Shown here piece after piece: positions 8,347 through 17,835 of a stretch of 64,000 nucleotides of DNA. How positions within the stretch are numbered: the stretch's first letter is position 1; every line of letters starts with the position of its first letter. The stretch is from assembly GCA_035527845.1 (NCBI GenBank), contig DATKZT010000073.1, forward strand, positions 28,123 through 92,122, written 5' to 3'. Source of the stretch: JAUWKC01 sp035527845. GTDB taxonomy: Bacteria; Planctomycetota; Phycisphaerae; Sedimentisphaerales; Anaerobacaceae. The notes under the pieces are model-generated. The model had not been told where the DNA came from. It made no database searches and was given only the letters and a program-made list of their open reading frames with translations. Made by a program: the position numbers and the translations under genes.

Positions 8347-11300
8347 ATGTGTAGAAAGTGTGTTATTTTGATGTTTGTCGTTTTGGGGGCCGGCATGGTC
8401 AACAGCGCATCGGCCTTGTACTTGAAGGTTGATTTCGCTTATCCAGTGATGGTGCCGAGCGATCCGTGCTTCGTAGCGAGGTTCGATTTGACGGCCAAAG
8501 ACGGGTGGTTTCCATGGGCCGATCCAAGTTTCAAGGACTGCTGGCGGCACGACAGGACGTGGTGTGCCACGTACCCCGATGTGGGTGAGCTGCCGGGTGG
8601 GGTTAACGGCACGGGGATTAATTTCCAGGTTGACAGCGGCAACACTTACACCGGTATCATAAGCGAGGGGGGAAAGCGTTTTGCGGCATACGGGATGCAG
8701 CAGGTTACCGATGGGGGGTATGCGACAGGGCACCCACTGGGCGAGCCGATAGCTAATTCGGGGATGTCGACATTCGACGGCTCAGGTGAGACTCCTAAGC
8801 GCAGTGTGGTCCTGGTAATCCATGGTCTGGGGCCGGGGACGTATTATCTGGAGAGCTATCACAACTGCGGCTGGGACGTTAACGACCCCTATTATAATAA
8901 TACTGACCCCGCCCTGGGTTATTATAACGTTCCTGATATTAACATGGCCAAGATTTGGATTAGAGGCCCGGACGTCAACCAGGTGGTCACACCTGAGGAC
9001 TTTCCCATCCAGAGGGAGCAGGTGGATGCCAATCTTGTCCTTGTGACTGCGGTATTCACGAAGACGGACGTGTGCGACTGCAATGTCGCCTTCATGCCCG
9101 GTCCGGGCGGCAAGGTGATGGTTAATGCGTTCATTCTGAGCACGGGCAAATGGTATGCAAGAGAGCCGGACCCGGAAAATGAGGCCATAAACTTTTGTCC
9201 CGGTTCGTCGCTGTGCTGGACGTCGGATTCGACCGTGGAATTTCATGACGTGTACATTGGCACCGCGTGGGCAGACGTGAATGATGCCACCACATCGACG
9301 TCAGGGATATACAAAGAGAGGCTTACAGGGGAAGAGACGTGCTATACACCTGAGGACCTGCAGTTGGGCATGACATACTACTGGCGAATCGATGCTATCA
9401 GTGACGTCAATTTGTGGAAAGGCGAGGTGTGGAGTTTTACCACGAATGATGGAAATGCTTACGACCCGTATCCGGCCGACGATGCGACAAAGATTCCTTT
9501 GGACATAAACAGCTTCAGCTGGACGGTGGGCTGCTCTGCGGCCACGCACGACGTGTTTTTTGGAACCAGTGCTGCCGATGTTAACAGCGCCACAACGTCG
9601 AGCCATCCGAACGTCAGTTACACGGCCGGGACGGCGCCCGGGTCGTACACCCCGCCGGGCCCGCTTGCATTCGCCACTCATTATTACTGGCGCGTCGATG
9701 AGGTCAGCAGCGGCGGCGGGCAGAGGTGGCACGGCAAGGTCTGGCACTTCAAGACGAAGGCCGAGATCACCGACCCCAGTCTGCTTGTGCGGTACCAATT
9801 CGATGAGCTTCCACCAAGCAGTATCGCCTTCGACTCATCCGGCAACGAGTTCACGGGGACCATTAGCGGCGACCCGAACGCCTGGGCCCCCACTGACGGG
9901 CGGTTCGGCGGCTGTCGCATCTTCGGGGGCAGCTGCAGTCTTCCGGCGGACGTGCCCAAGACCATCACCTCTGCAATAACCATTTCGATGTGGCTGAAGG
10001 ACATCCCCACCAACAGCGATCCCGGTTGGAATAACGTCGTTTTGGACGCCAGCAGCAGCATCGTGTTCTGGCGGATGCGGGTCCTGGTGCCTTCGAACCA
10101 GGGAAGAGACGATGATTGGCCCGGGTATATACTCTGGCGTGCGGGAATGGAGCCTAATGACAGACTGAGCTGGAATTTGGACGGCATTAAGATTGAACAG
10201 TTGGACGGCTGGCACCACTGGGTGTTCATCAAGGACGAGCCTAATCAAACGGTGCAGATCTATTTTGACGGCGTATTGGGGGCATCCGCGACCGGAAGTA
10301 CTATTTCCAACCTGGCGAGCATGTATCCCAACAACATCCTTATATGCGGGAACCAGGGAAGCGGCGGCGGTTCCGCCACGGTGGACGATTTCCGAATCTA
10401 TAACCGCGCGCTGTCGGAGTCCGAGGTGCTCGAGGTGCTTAGAGGCGACGATCTGTGGAGCGCGTGGCTGCCGCAGCCGCAGGACGGGGCCGTGGAAGTA
10501 GCGCCGGACGTGAATCTGACGTGGAGACCGGGGGATTACGCAGTCCAGCATAAGGTGTTCTTCGGCGCGGACTGGGATGACGTCAACGACATGACCGACC
10601 CGTGCGCGACATTAGGCGTTGGTAATGAAGAGTACGACCCCGGCTGGCTGGAATTCAGCACGACCTACTACTGGCGGGTCGATGAGGTCAACGGCCCGAA
10701 CACATGGAAAGGTCCGGTGTGGAGATTTACGGTGGCTGATTTCATTGTCCTCGACGATTTCGAGCAGTACGACCTCGACCAGAAGAGCATACAGTACACG
10801 TGGTATGACCAGTATTCTCAGGAATACGGCCAACAGACGGGTGCGTGGCTGGAGCTTGCAAAGCCCCCCAAGCCGGTGCATGGCGACGACCAGGCGATGT
10901 CATACACCTACGACACGGATGATGTGTGGGCTGATTACTACTATGCGGAGGCATGGCTGCCTCTGGAAGAGATCGGCGGCTTTCAGGACTGGACGTCGGT
11001 CGATGTTCGGCTGCTGACATTGTTCTTCTACGGGCAGGCCGACAACGACGCGACCGAGGACGAGCAGATGTACGCAGCCGTCGATGATACCTGGGGCACA
11101 TACGCAGAGATGCGCTACGGGGACAACGAAGGCGAAGCTCTGGGCGACCTGCTGATTGAAGAGTGGCAGAGCTGGGACATTCCGTTTGCGTATTTTAGCG
11201 ACGGCAACTTTGCAGCGGTTGCCGATGATGTGGACTTCTCGATCATCCGAAACGTGTACATTGGATTCGGCAACAAGCGATTCCCGGTGGCTGCGGGCAA

Positions 11301-12219
11301 AGGTGTGGTTTACTTCGACGACATTCGTGTGAGCATGCCCATCTGCAAGCCCGAGTATGGTCCTGTCGGCGATTTTGACGATGACTGCATCATTGGTATC
11401 GGCGATATTGGCGTGATGGGCGAGCAATGGCTTAGAGGTGACATTGACGTGACCCCGATAGAAGAGCCGGGTACCGCCAACCTCGTTGGCCACTGGGCGC
11501 TTGACGGCAACGCGAATGATTCGAGCGCCAACCCGATTAACGGGACTGCCCAAGGCGCTTATGCGTGGGTTAGCGGGCACATCGGCTCCGGCGCCATAGA
11601 ACTCAGCGGCGGCAAGGTTCTGGTGGCCGACGGGGCAAAACTCAGGCCGGCCCTTCAGATCTCGGCGACCGCGTGGATTAATTACAGCGAGGAAATGAGT
11701 CAGATCGCCCGCATTGTGATCAAAGGAATAGACGCCGGTGACAGCGAGAATTTCGCAATGCAGCTCGGCGGCAGCGCTTGCAGCTTCTTCGTCCGTGACG
11801 TAAATCACGGACTTCACAGCGCGGACGGAGATAACATAGCGCGTGGCGAATGGGCCCACGTAGCCGGCACGTATGACGGCAACAGTGTGAAATGCTACGT
11901 AAACGGCCAGGTCTCGAACTCCGAGACCATCGGCGTGATAACTCTCCTGCAGGATACCAACGACCTTGCCATAGGCAATCGTTCCGACGCCGACGACCGT
12001 GCGTTCATAGGCACCGTTGACGATGTTCGCGTTTACAACCGCGCTTTGACCCGTGCCGAGGTGGGGTGGCTGGCTTCTGAGGGCGAAGGCGTGGTGGAGC
12101 TGACGTCGGAGGTAAATCTGTTCATCGACGATCCTGCTGCTGAGGTCATCAACTTCAAGGACTTCGCGAAGCTAATGGAGTCCTGGGGGGTTGAGCAGCT
12201 TTGGCCGCCGGAGCCGTAA
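8347..12219 (+). CDS. Giant secreted LamG/FN3-like/dockerin protein, paralog B
   Basis: A 1290-residue exported protein with a signal peptide at 1-23 (GMVNSASALYLKV). Residues about 24-280 are a domain unrelated to that of paralog A, with motifs such as HGLGPGTYYLESYHNCGWDV suggesting a beta-sandwich. Then come two FN3-like modules, a LamG domain (about 474-698), a third FN3-like module, the DDFEQYDLDQ jelly-roll-like domain (about 798-1000), the loop GDFDDDCIIGIGDIGVMGEQ, a second LamG (about 1040-1245) and the terminal INFKDFAKLMESWG loop. From the first FN3-like module onward the architecture matches paralog A. Probably surface-exposed or released carbohydrate binding; no enzyme motif seen. 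Confidence 0.85.
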   Translation: MCRKCVILMFVVLGAGMVNSASALYLKVDFAYPVMVPSDPCFVARFDLTAKDGWFPWADPSFKDCWRHDRTWCATYPDVGELPGGVNGTGINFQVDSGNTYTGIISEGGKRFAAYGMQQVTDGGYATGHPLGEPIANSGMSTFDGSGETPKRSVVLVIHGLGPGTYYLESYHNCGWDVNDPYYNNTDPALGYYNVPDINMAKIWIRGPDVNQVVTPEDFPIQREQVDANLVLVTAVFTKTDVCDCNVAFMPGPGGKVMVNAFILSTGKWYAREPDPENEAINFCPGSSLCWTSDSTVEFHDVYIGTAWADVNDATTSTSGIYKERLTGEETCYTPEDLQLGMTYYWRIDAISDVNLWKGEVWSFTTNDGNAYDPYPADDATKIPLDINSFSWTVGCSAATHDVFFGTSAADVNSATTSSHPNVSYTAGTAPGSYTPPGPLAFATHYYWRVDEVSSGGGQRWHGKVWHFKTKAEITDPSLLVRYQFDELPPSSIAFDSSGNEFTGTISGDPNAWAPTDGRFGGCRIFGGSCSLPADVPKTITSAITISMWLKDIPTNSDPGWNNVVLDASSSIVFWRMRVLVPSNQGRDDDWPGYILWRAGMEPNDRLSWNLDGIKIEQLDGWHHWVFIKDEPNQTVQIYFDGVLGASATGSTISNLASMYPNNILICGNQGSGGGSATVDDFRIYNRALSESEVLEVLRGDDLWSAWLPQPQDGAVEVAPDVNLTWRPGDYAVQHKVFFGADWDDVNDMTDPCATLGVGNEEYDPGWLEFSTTYYWRVDEVNGPNTWKGPVWRFTVADFIVLDDFEQYDLDQKSIQYTWYDQYSQEYGQQTGAWLELAKPPKPVHGDDQAMSYTYDTDDVWADYYYAEAWLPLEEIGGFQDWTSVDVRLLTLFFYGQADNDATEDEQMYAAVDDTWGTYAEMRYGDNEGEALGDLLIEEWQSWDIPFAYFSDGNFAAVADDVDFSIIRNVYIGFGNKRFPVAAGKGVVYFDDIRVSMPICKPEYGPVGDFDDDCIIGIGDIGVMGEQWLRGDIDVTPIEEPGTANLVGHWALDGNANDSSANPINGTAQGAYAWVSGHIGSGAIELSGGKVLVADGAKLRPALQISATAWINYSEEMSQIARIVIKGIDAGDSENFAMQLGGSACSFFVRDVNHGLHSADGDNIARGEWAHVAGTYDGNSVKCYVNGQVSNSETIGVITLLQDTNDLAIGNRSDADDRAFIGTVDDVRVYNRALTRAEVGWLASEGEGVVELTSEVNLFIDDPAAEVINFKDFAKLMESWGVEQLWPPEP

Positions 12220-12257
12220 GCGGTTCATTGTATCGGCTGTTGAATTTGGCTGGAGAT

Positions 12258-12298
12258 TCGGGGCCTGCACAGCACAAGTACGGGCCCCGTTGTTTTTG
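12258..12298 (+). terminator. Rho-independent terminator after paralog B
   Basis: CGGGGCC (12259-12265) pairs with GGCCCCG (12283-12289), with an 18-base loop that may pair further; followed by TTGTTTTT. Confidence 0.65.
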
Positions 12299-12850
12299 GG
12301 CGGCAGAGTAAAGAATGACACTGACAGGTGCAGGCACGACAAAAGGTACGTGTTTAGCCAGTTATTAGTGTTAACAGCGATGATTTCATGACCAACTCTT
12401 CGCTTAGAGATGTTAATTGCCCGCAAAAACGGGCAATTTCGGCCTCAACACTGACATATCAGCACTGCTTTCAGGCCAAAGACGTACGATAAAAAGGGCC
12501 CCATTTGTATTTGTCGGCGGCGGGTGGGGCTTTTGCTCGGGCGGTCGGGGACTTGGTCCGAAAAAAAGCAGCTCTATGCAATATTTTGATAGTATTTGTC
12601 TTGACGGCAGGTTTTTAATGTGCTATATAATATTGGTCTGCCGATTTTTGAATGGTGAAGCTGTGTAGTTGCTCGGCGGGCAAGAGGAGGGAGGTGCACG
12701 CTTTTTGCGGCGCAAGATTGCAGGATGTGTTCGAAGCGGGCATGAGATTGTTGTAGTGAAGGTGTTTAGTGCCCGTAGCGAATGATACAAGTATTTTGGT
12801 ACGGCTGAGGAAGCTGTGATGTTCAAGTATTAGTTTTAAGGAGTAATATT
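12299..12850 (+). other. Intergenic stretch before paralog C
   Basis: No gene recognised. A second weaker hairpin GCCCCA...TGGGGC followed by TTTT lies near 12498-12535. The promoter TTGACG (12601-12606) / TATATA (12624-12629, spacing 17; or TATAAT at 12626-12631, spacing 19) would give a leader of about 210 nt ending at AAGGAG before the ATG at 12851. Unlike copies A and B, this leader does not clearly match the conserved block. Confidence 0.5.
12601..12631 (+). promoter_or_regulatory. Promoter of paralog C
   Basis: TTGACG with TATATA/TATAAT at 17 or 19 bases. The -35 hexamer is identical to those of paralogs A and B. Confidence 0.55.
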
Positions 12851-15800
12851 ATGAGCAGGAAATTCGTTTTGTTAGTGTGTTTTGTTTTGCTGGTGGGTAT
12901 GGCTGGTTTGGGCCGAGCCGATACTTTATTCCACTGGCAGTTCGAGGGAAGCGAGGAGGACCCGATTGCCTACGACATCGATATAGTCTCGGGCGAGATA
13001 GCGTACGCATTCGTTAACGAGAGCGGTGTGGGTACGGCAACGGGGCTTTTCTACGGCGAGGCGAACCCGTGGTTCAATAGCGGGGGAACGAGCGCTGATT
13101 TCCAGAATGACCCGAACAATAATAACAGGGGGTACGGTCTGGCGGTGCTTGACGGCGGCGTGGATTCCCCGGTGGACCTGAGCACGCTCAGTCAGGTGAC
13201 CATAGAGGCATTCTGCCAGCCACATCTGCTGCGCCAGGGCGTTATTATCAGGAAGAACAACAGCACGGGCGACGGAGGCATCTATTACATTGATGCAAGA
13301 CCGACAGGTCACTTTGCCGTTAGATTGGCAGGTCCGAATGATGATATCACTGATAGCGGGGCAGTGTGCAATGACCTCTTGTATGAAATTGACGAATGGT
13401 ACCATGTCGCTCTGGTCTGGGATGGCAGCGTAGTAAAGTTCTACGTCAACGGTGTGAAGTCAGAGGATCTGACAGGGTCATCGGAAGTGCCCTTCACCGG
13501 TCCGATCGGCGACTCCTGCAAGGCGTTGGGTATCGGCTGTCAGGATCGCGCTTGTATGACGGATCCCAACACCCCAACGAACACGAACCAGATGTTTTAT
13601 GGCAAGATTGATGAGGTGCGGATATCGGATGAGGCGCTGGCCCCGAGTCAGTTTCTGATTTTCGGCGGGGGCCAAGGCGTGGCGACAAGAGCCAAACCAT
13701 CGAATGGTGCGCGAAATGTGTGTCCTGATAGTTTGGTGCTGAGCTGGAAGCCGGGTCCGGATGCGGGAGATTTGAACGGGCACGACGTTTACTTCGGTAC
13801 GAATTACGACGACGTGAAGAACGCCGGCACATCAACGGCCGGCATATACAAAGGACGTCAGGACAGTAACAGCTATCCGGAGGTCGGCAGTCTTTCGGTG
13901 GACATCGGCGCTACCTACTATTGGCGGATCGATGAGGTCAACGAGGCGGGTGAGCCCGACGATATATGGGAAGGCGGAGTGTGGACGTTTACGATTGAGG
14001 ACGGCAATGCCAGCGAGCCTTCGCCGCCCAATGGCGTCAAGGGCGTCAATCCCAATGTGGTTCTTAGCTGGACGCCGGCGTGTGTTGCGGATTCACACAA
14101 TGTGTACTTAGGCACAGTTTACAGCGATGTTCTCAACGGCGCCGGCGGCACGTCGAAGGGCAACCGCACCGACCCGAATTATGATCCGGGCGGTCTTGCT
14201 CAATCCACGACTTATTATTGGCGGATCGCAGAGGTTGACGGCGGCAACACCTACCCGGGCGAGGTGTGGAGCTTCAAGACCGGCAAGGGAGGCGTCATCG
14301 TATACTTCGATTTCGACGGCACCGAAGGCCAGAACCTTCCGGGGACAATCACGGATGAGACCGCAACGGTGACTTTCACCAAGTACCTGGGCGACGATCC
14401 CTGCGGCACGGTCAAGTACGGTCCTGCCAATCCGTTCTACAATATGAGCGGCACGAGCGCGAGTTTCACACCGGAGGCTGGTTTCTACAGGTTGGACCCC
14501 AATGTGAACAACACGGACATTCTGCGCCTTGACGGCGTAGCATACACGATCGAGATGTGGATAAAGCCTGACTCAATTTCTTATGACAATACTGCGTTGA
14601 TGAAGAAGTACAACGCGTGGCAGGCGGGGCTCGACGGCGACCATTTTGAGTTTCGCCACAGAGAAGATCCCCTTGATGGCGACGAGCAGTTGGCCTTGGG
14701 CGAGTGGACGCACGTTGCGGCTGTTTTTGACCTGTTGGCGTCGTCCGACCAGAAGAAGATATATATCAACGGCGTGCTTGACAACGCCGAGGACGCAACG
14801 CAGGCGAATCCCGCCGACAATAACGCCCCTGTTGCAATCGGCTTTATGAGGCGTGCAAACGGGACTTCCGACGACTTCGTGGACGGTCAGATTGACGAGC
14901 TGGCGATACTCGATATCGCTCTTGGACCGGGGACCTTCCTGTTCTATCCGGGCCTTGAGTGGGCCAACGACCCGAATCCGTACAGCGGTCAGACACGGGT
15001 GGACCCGAACGTGGTTCTTAGCTGGACTGCGGGGCTTTACGCGAATTCGCACGATGTGTACCTCGGCACCGACGCTAACGTTCTATATCTGGGCAATACT
15101 GATGTTAACCACTGGCCTGAAGTCGGAAATCTCGAGCTTCAACTCGGCACAGGCTACTACTGGCGGGTCGATGAGATCGGCGACTCCAATACGTGGAAAG
15201 GACTGGTCTGGAGATTCACCGTCAGGCCTAAGATCGAAGACCCGAATCTTATGTTGTGGTACAAGCTGGACGAGACCGACGGTGACCAGGCCGCAGATTC
15301 TTCCGGCTATGAGAACCATGGCAATCTTGAAGGCGATGACAACTGGGACCCGGAAGACGGCCGATTCGGCGGGTCGCTCATATTCGAGGATGACACGCGA
15401 ATCGAGGCGCCCGTTGCCTCCACTGCGACTATCACTTCGCAGGTAACGATTGCCGTTTGGCTAAAGAATTCCGACAGGCCTCTCTACGATAACTGGGTAT
15501 TCGGAATCGGCTCGTCCTCGAACACGCCTTACCAGATCAGGGCCGCCGTTCCGCTCGTTGACGGCTACAACATAGAGTGGCGCGCCGGCAACGACACCAA
15601 TGACGTGATACAATGGGATATGAGGCGCATCGGACTTGACCCCGGCAGGCTTGACGGCTGGCACCTCTGGGCATTCGTAAAAGACGAGGACGCAGGCAAC
15701 ATCAGGCTCTATTTCGATGGTGAGAGAGTCGACTCGAACGACACCGTTGACCCGACCGTGAGCCAACAGTATTCGAGGTTCAGGATCGGCGGCGTATCAT

Positions 15801-17710
15801 ATCACGGCAACGACCTGGTTGCGAAGATGGACGACTTCCGAATGTACGACAGGGCCCTGAGCGACGCCGAGGTAGCCGCGCTCTTTAGAGGCGGCGAGCT
15901 TGAGCTGGCGTGGGACCCGAACCCTCTCGACGGTTCCAGCGACGTTCGCTGGGATGCAAATCTGACGTGGCAGCCCGGCGATTATACCGACACGCACGAT
16001 GTGTACTTCGGCACAAGCTGGGATGACGTCAACAGTGCGACGACGGTGGATAGGGCGGCGACGAAGAATCTCGGCGACGAGGAATACGATCCGGGTGCAA
16101 TGGAGCTGGGCCAGACTTACTACTGGCGCATTGATGAGGTGAACGAGCCCAACACATACAAGGGCAGGGTCTGGAGCTTCACGGTTGCCGAGTATGTCAC
16201 CCTCGACGATTTCGAGCAGTACGACCTCGACCAGAAGCAAATCCAGTATGAGGGGGGCTGGTATGACCAGTATTCTCAGGAAATGGGGCAGACCACCGGT
16301 GCGTGGCTGGAGCTTGCACAGGCGCCCCGCAAACCTGTCTATCGCGGCGTGCAGGCGATGTCGTACACCTACGACACGGATGATATTTGGGCTGATTTGA
16401 ACTATGCGGAGGCCTGGCTGCCTCTCGAGGAGAGCGGCGGTTTTCAGGACTGGACCTCCGTTGACGTTCGCCTCCTGACGGTGTTCTTCTACGGGCAGGC
16501 GGGCAACGACGCCACCGAGGACGAGCAGATGTATGTTGCCGTTGATGATACGTTCGGCACATACGCTGAGATACGCTACGGGGACAACGAAGGCGAAGCT
16601 CTGAGCGACATTCAGGTTGAAGAGTGGCAGCGATGGGACATTCCGTTCGTGTATTTCAGCGACGGCAACTTTGCGGCGGTTCCGGATGATGTGGAGTTCT
16701 CGAGCATCCGAAACGTGTACATCGGATTCGGCAACAGGCGCAGCCCCGTGGCCGCCGGCAAAGGCATCGTGTTCTTCGACGACCTTCTCCTGAGCATGCC
16801 CATCTGCAAGCCTGAGTTTGGGCCCGTCGGCGACCTTGACGATGACTGCGTTATCGGTATGGGTGATGTCCGTGTGATGGGTGCGCAGTGGCTTGACGGC
16901 GACGTTGATGTGAGTCCTGTTACGGAGCCGTCGGACGCAAATCGTGTTGCTCGGTGGCAGCTTGACGGCAACGCGAATGATTCGTGGCCGAACGCTTATC
17001 ACGGGACGGCCGAAGGCGCCTACGAGTGGGTCGCCGGGAAAGACGGCCAGGCCATCGACCTTTCCGGCGGATGGGTCGTTGTCGACGACAATGGCGTCAC
17101 GCCGAAGCTCAGGCCAAAGCATTACGTGAGCGTGATGGCGTGGATATACCTCGACGGTGAGGTCGGCAGCAACGAGCGCGTTGTAATCAAAGGTCGCAAC
17201 GACCATGAGACCTTCGGCCTCGAAGCCGATGATAGCGACGGTGCGGTCTTTATCATGCGTGACGCCAATAATCCGGGCAGCGTGCTGAAGGTCAACAGCG
17301 GCATAGATGCGATTGGTGATAACGAGTGGATTCACGTAGCCGGCACATACGACCAGAACGAGCAGCTCATTTACGTTAACGGCGTGGTTGAGGACTCCAA
17401 CGCCCGCGGCGCCATCGAGTTGTTTGCCGACGCCAATGACGGGCTGGGCATCGGCGGCCGATATCCCGCGAGTGACACGAGCGGCAGATTCGAGGGCAAG
17501 ATTGACGATGTTCGTGTTTACGATCGCGCGGTAAGCCGCGCCGAGATAGCGTGGCTGGCATCGGGCGGCGACGGCGTAGTAGATCTGGTCTCCGAGGCAA
17601 ATCTGTACATCGATGATCCTGCTGCTGAGATAATCAACTTCAAGGACTTTGCAAAGCTTCTGGAGTCCTGGGGCGTTGAGCAGCTTTGGCCTCCGCAGCC
17701 GGCGCCATAA
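12851..17710 (+). CDS. Giant secreted LamG/FN3-like/dockerin protein, paralog C
   Basis: A 1619-residue exported protein, the largest gene in the window. Signal peptide at 1-23 (VGMAGLGRAD). It starts directly with a LamG domain (about 25-275), then two FN3-like modules (about 280-480), a second LamG (about 481-695), an FN3-like module, a third LamG (about 797-1015), another FN3-like module, the DDFEQYDLDQ jelly-roll-like domain (about 1117-1315), the loop GDLDDDCVIGMGDVRVMGAQ, a fourth LamG (about 1363-1570) and the terminal INFKDFAKLLESWG. It is built from the same modules as A and B plus an extra LamG/FN3 pair. Likely a multivalent glycan-binding extracellular protein; no catalytic motif recognised. 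Confidence 0.85.
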   Translation: MSRKFVLLVCFVLLVGMAGLGRADTLFHWQFEGSEEDPIAYDIDIVSGEIAYAFVNESGVGTATGLFYGEANPWFNSGGTSADFQNDPNNNNRGYGLAVLDGGVDSPVDLSTLSQVTIEAFCQPHLLRQGVIIRKNNSTGDGGIYYIDARPTGHFAVRLAGPNDDITDSGAVCNDLLYEIDEWYHVALVWDGSVVKFYVNGVKSEDLTGSSEVPFTGPIGDSCKALGIGCQDRACMTDPNTPTNTNQMFYGKIDEVRISDEALAPSQFLIFGGGQGVATRAKPSNGARNVCPDSLVLSWKPGPDAGDLNGHDVYFGTNYDDVKNAGTSTAGIYKGRQDSNSYPEVGSLSVDIGATYYWRIDEVNEAGEPDDIWEGGVWTFTIEDGNASEPSPPNGVKGVNPNVVLSWTPACVADSHNVYLGTVYSDVLNGAGGTSKGNRTDPNYDPGGLAQSTTYYWRIAEVDGGNTYPGEVWSFKTGKGGVIVYFDFDGTEGQNLPGTITDETATVTFTKYLGDDPCGTVKYGPANPFYNMSGTSASFTPEAGFYRLDPNVNNTDILRLDGVAYTIEMWIKPDSISYDNTALMKKYNAWQAGLDGDHFEFRHREDPLDGDEQLALGEWTHVAAVFDLLASSDQKKIYINGVLDNAEDATQANPADNNAPVAIGFMRRANGTSDDFVDGQIDELAILDIALGPGTFLFYPGLEWANDPNPYSGQTRVDPNVVLSWTAGLYANSHDVYLGTDANVLYLGNTDVNHWPEVGNLELQLGTGYYWRVDEIGDSNTWKGLVWRFTVRPKIEDPNLMLWYKLDETDGDQAADSSGYENHGNLEGDDNWDPEDGRFGGSLIFEDDTRIEAPVASTATITSQVTIAVWLKNSDRPLYDNWVFGIGSSSNTPYQIRAAVPLVDGYNIEWRAGNDTNDVIQWDMRRIGLDPGRLDGWHLWAFVKDEDAGNIRLYFDGERVDSNDTVDPTVSQQYSRFRIGGVSYHGNDLVAKMDDFRMYDRALSDAEVAALFRGGELELAWDPNPLDGSSDVRWDANLTWQPGDYTDTHDVYFGTSWDDVNSATTVDRAATKNLGDEEYDPGAMELGQTYYWRIDEVNEPNTYKGRVWSFTVAEYVTLDDFEQYDLDQKQIQYEGGWYDQYSQEMGQTTGAWLELAQAPRKPVYRGVQAMSYTYDTDDIWADLNYAEAWLPLEESGGFQDWTSVDVRLLTVFFYGQAGNDATEDEQMYVAVDDTFGTYAEIRYGDNEGEALSDIQVEEWQRWDIPFVYFSDGNFAAVPDDVEFSSIRNVYIGFGNRRSPVAAGKGIVFFDDLLLSMPICKPEFGPVGDLDDDCVIGMGDVRVMGAQWLDGDVDVSPVTEPSDANRVARWQLDGNANDSWPNAYHGTAEGAYEWVAGKDGQAIDLSGGWVVVDDNGVTPKLRPKHYVSVMAWIYLDGEVGSNERVVIKGRNDHETFGLEADDSDGAVFIMRDANNPGSVLKVNSGIDAIGDNEWIHVAGTYDQNEQLIYVNGVVEDSNARGAIELFADANDGLGIGGRYPASDTSGRFEGKIDDVRVYDRAVSRAEIAWLASGGDGVVDLVSEANLYIDDPAAEIINFKDFAKLLESWGVEQLWPPQPAP

Positions 17711-17756
17711 GAGGCTTGTTAAGCTGGTGGTTTGGTTTTGAGTCTGCAACTGAATC

Positions 17757-17790
17757 GGGGCCCATACTTGGGTATGGGCCCCATTTTTTT
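17757..17790 (+). terminator. Rho-independent terminator after paralog C
   Basis: Perfect 11-base stem GGGGCCCATAC / GTATGGGCCCC with loop TTGG, followed by ATTTTTTT. It also separates this gene from the convergent GH28 fusion gene. Confidence 0.85.
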
Positions 17791-17835
17791 GGGGGGGCGG
17801 TCAAATGCAGCCGAGGTCAGGTGGTGTATGAGAGG

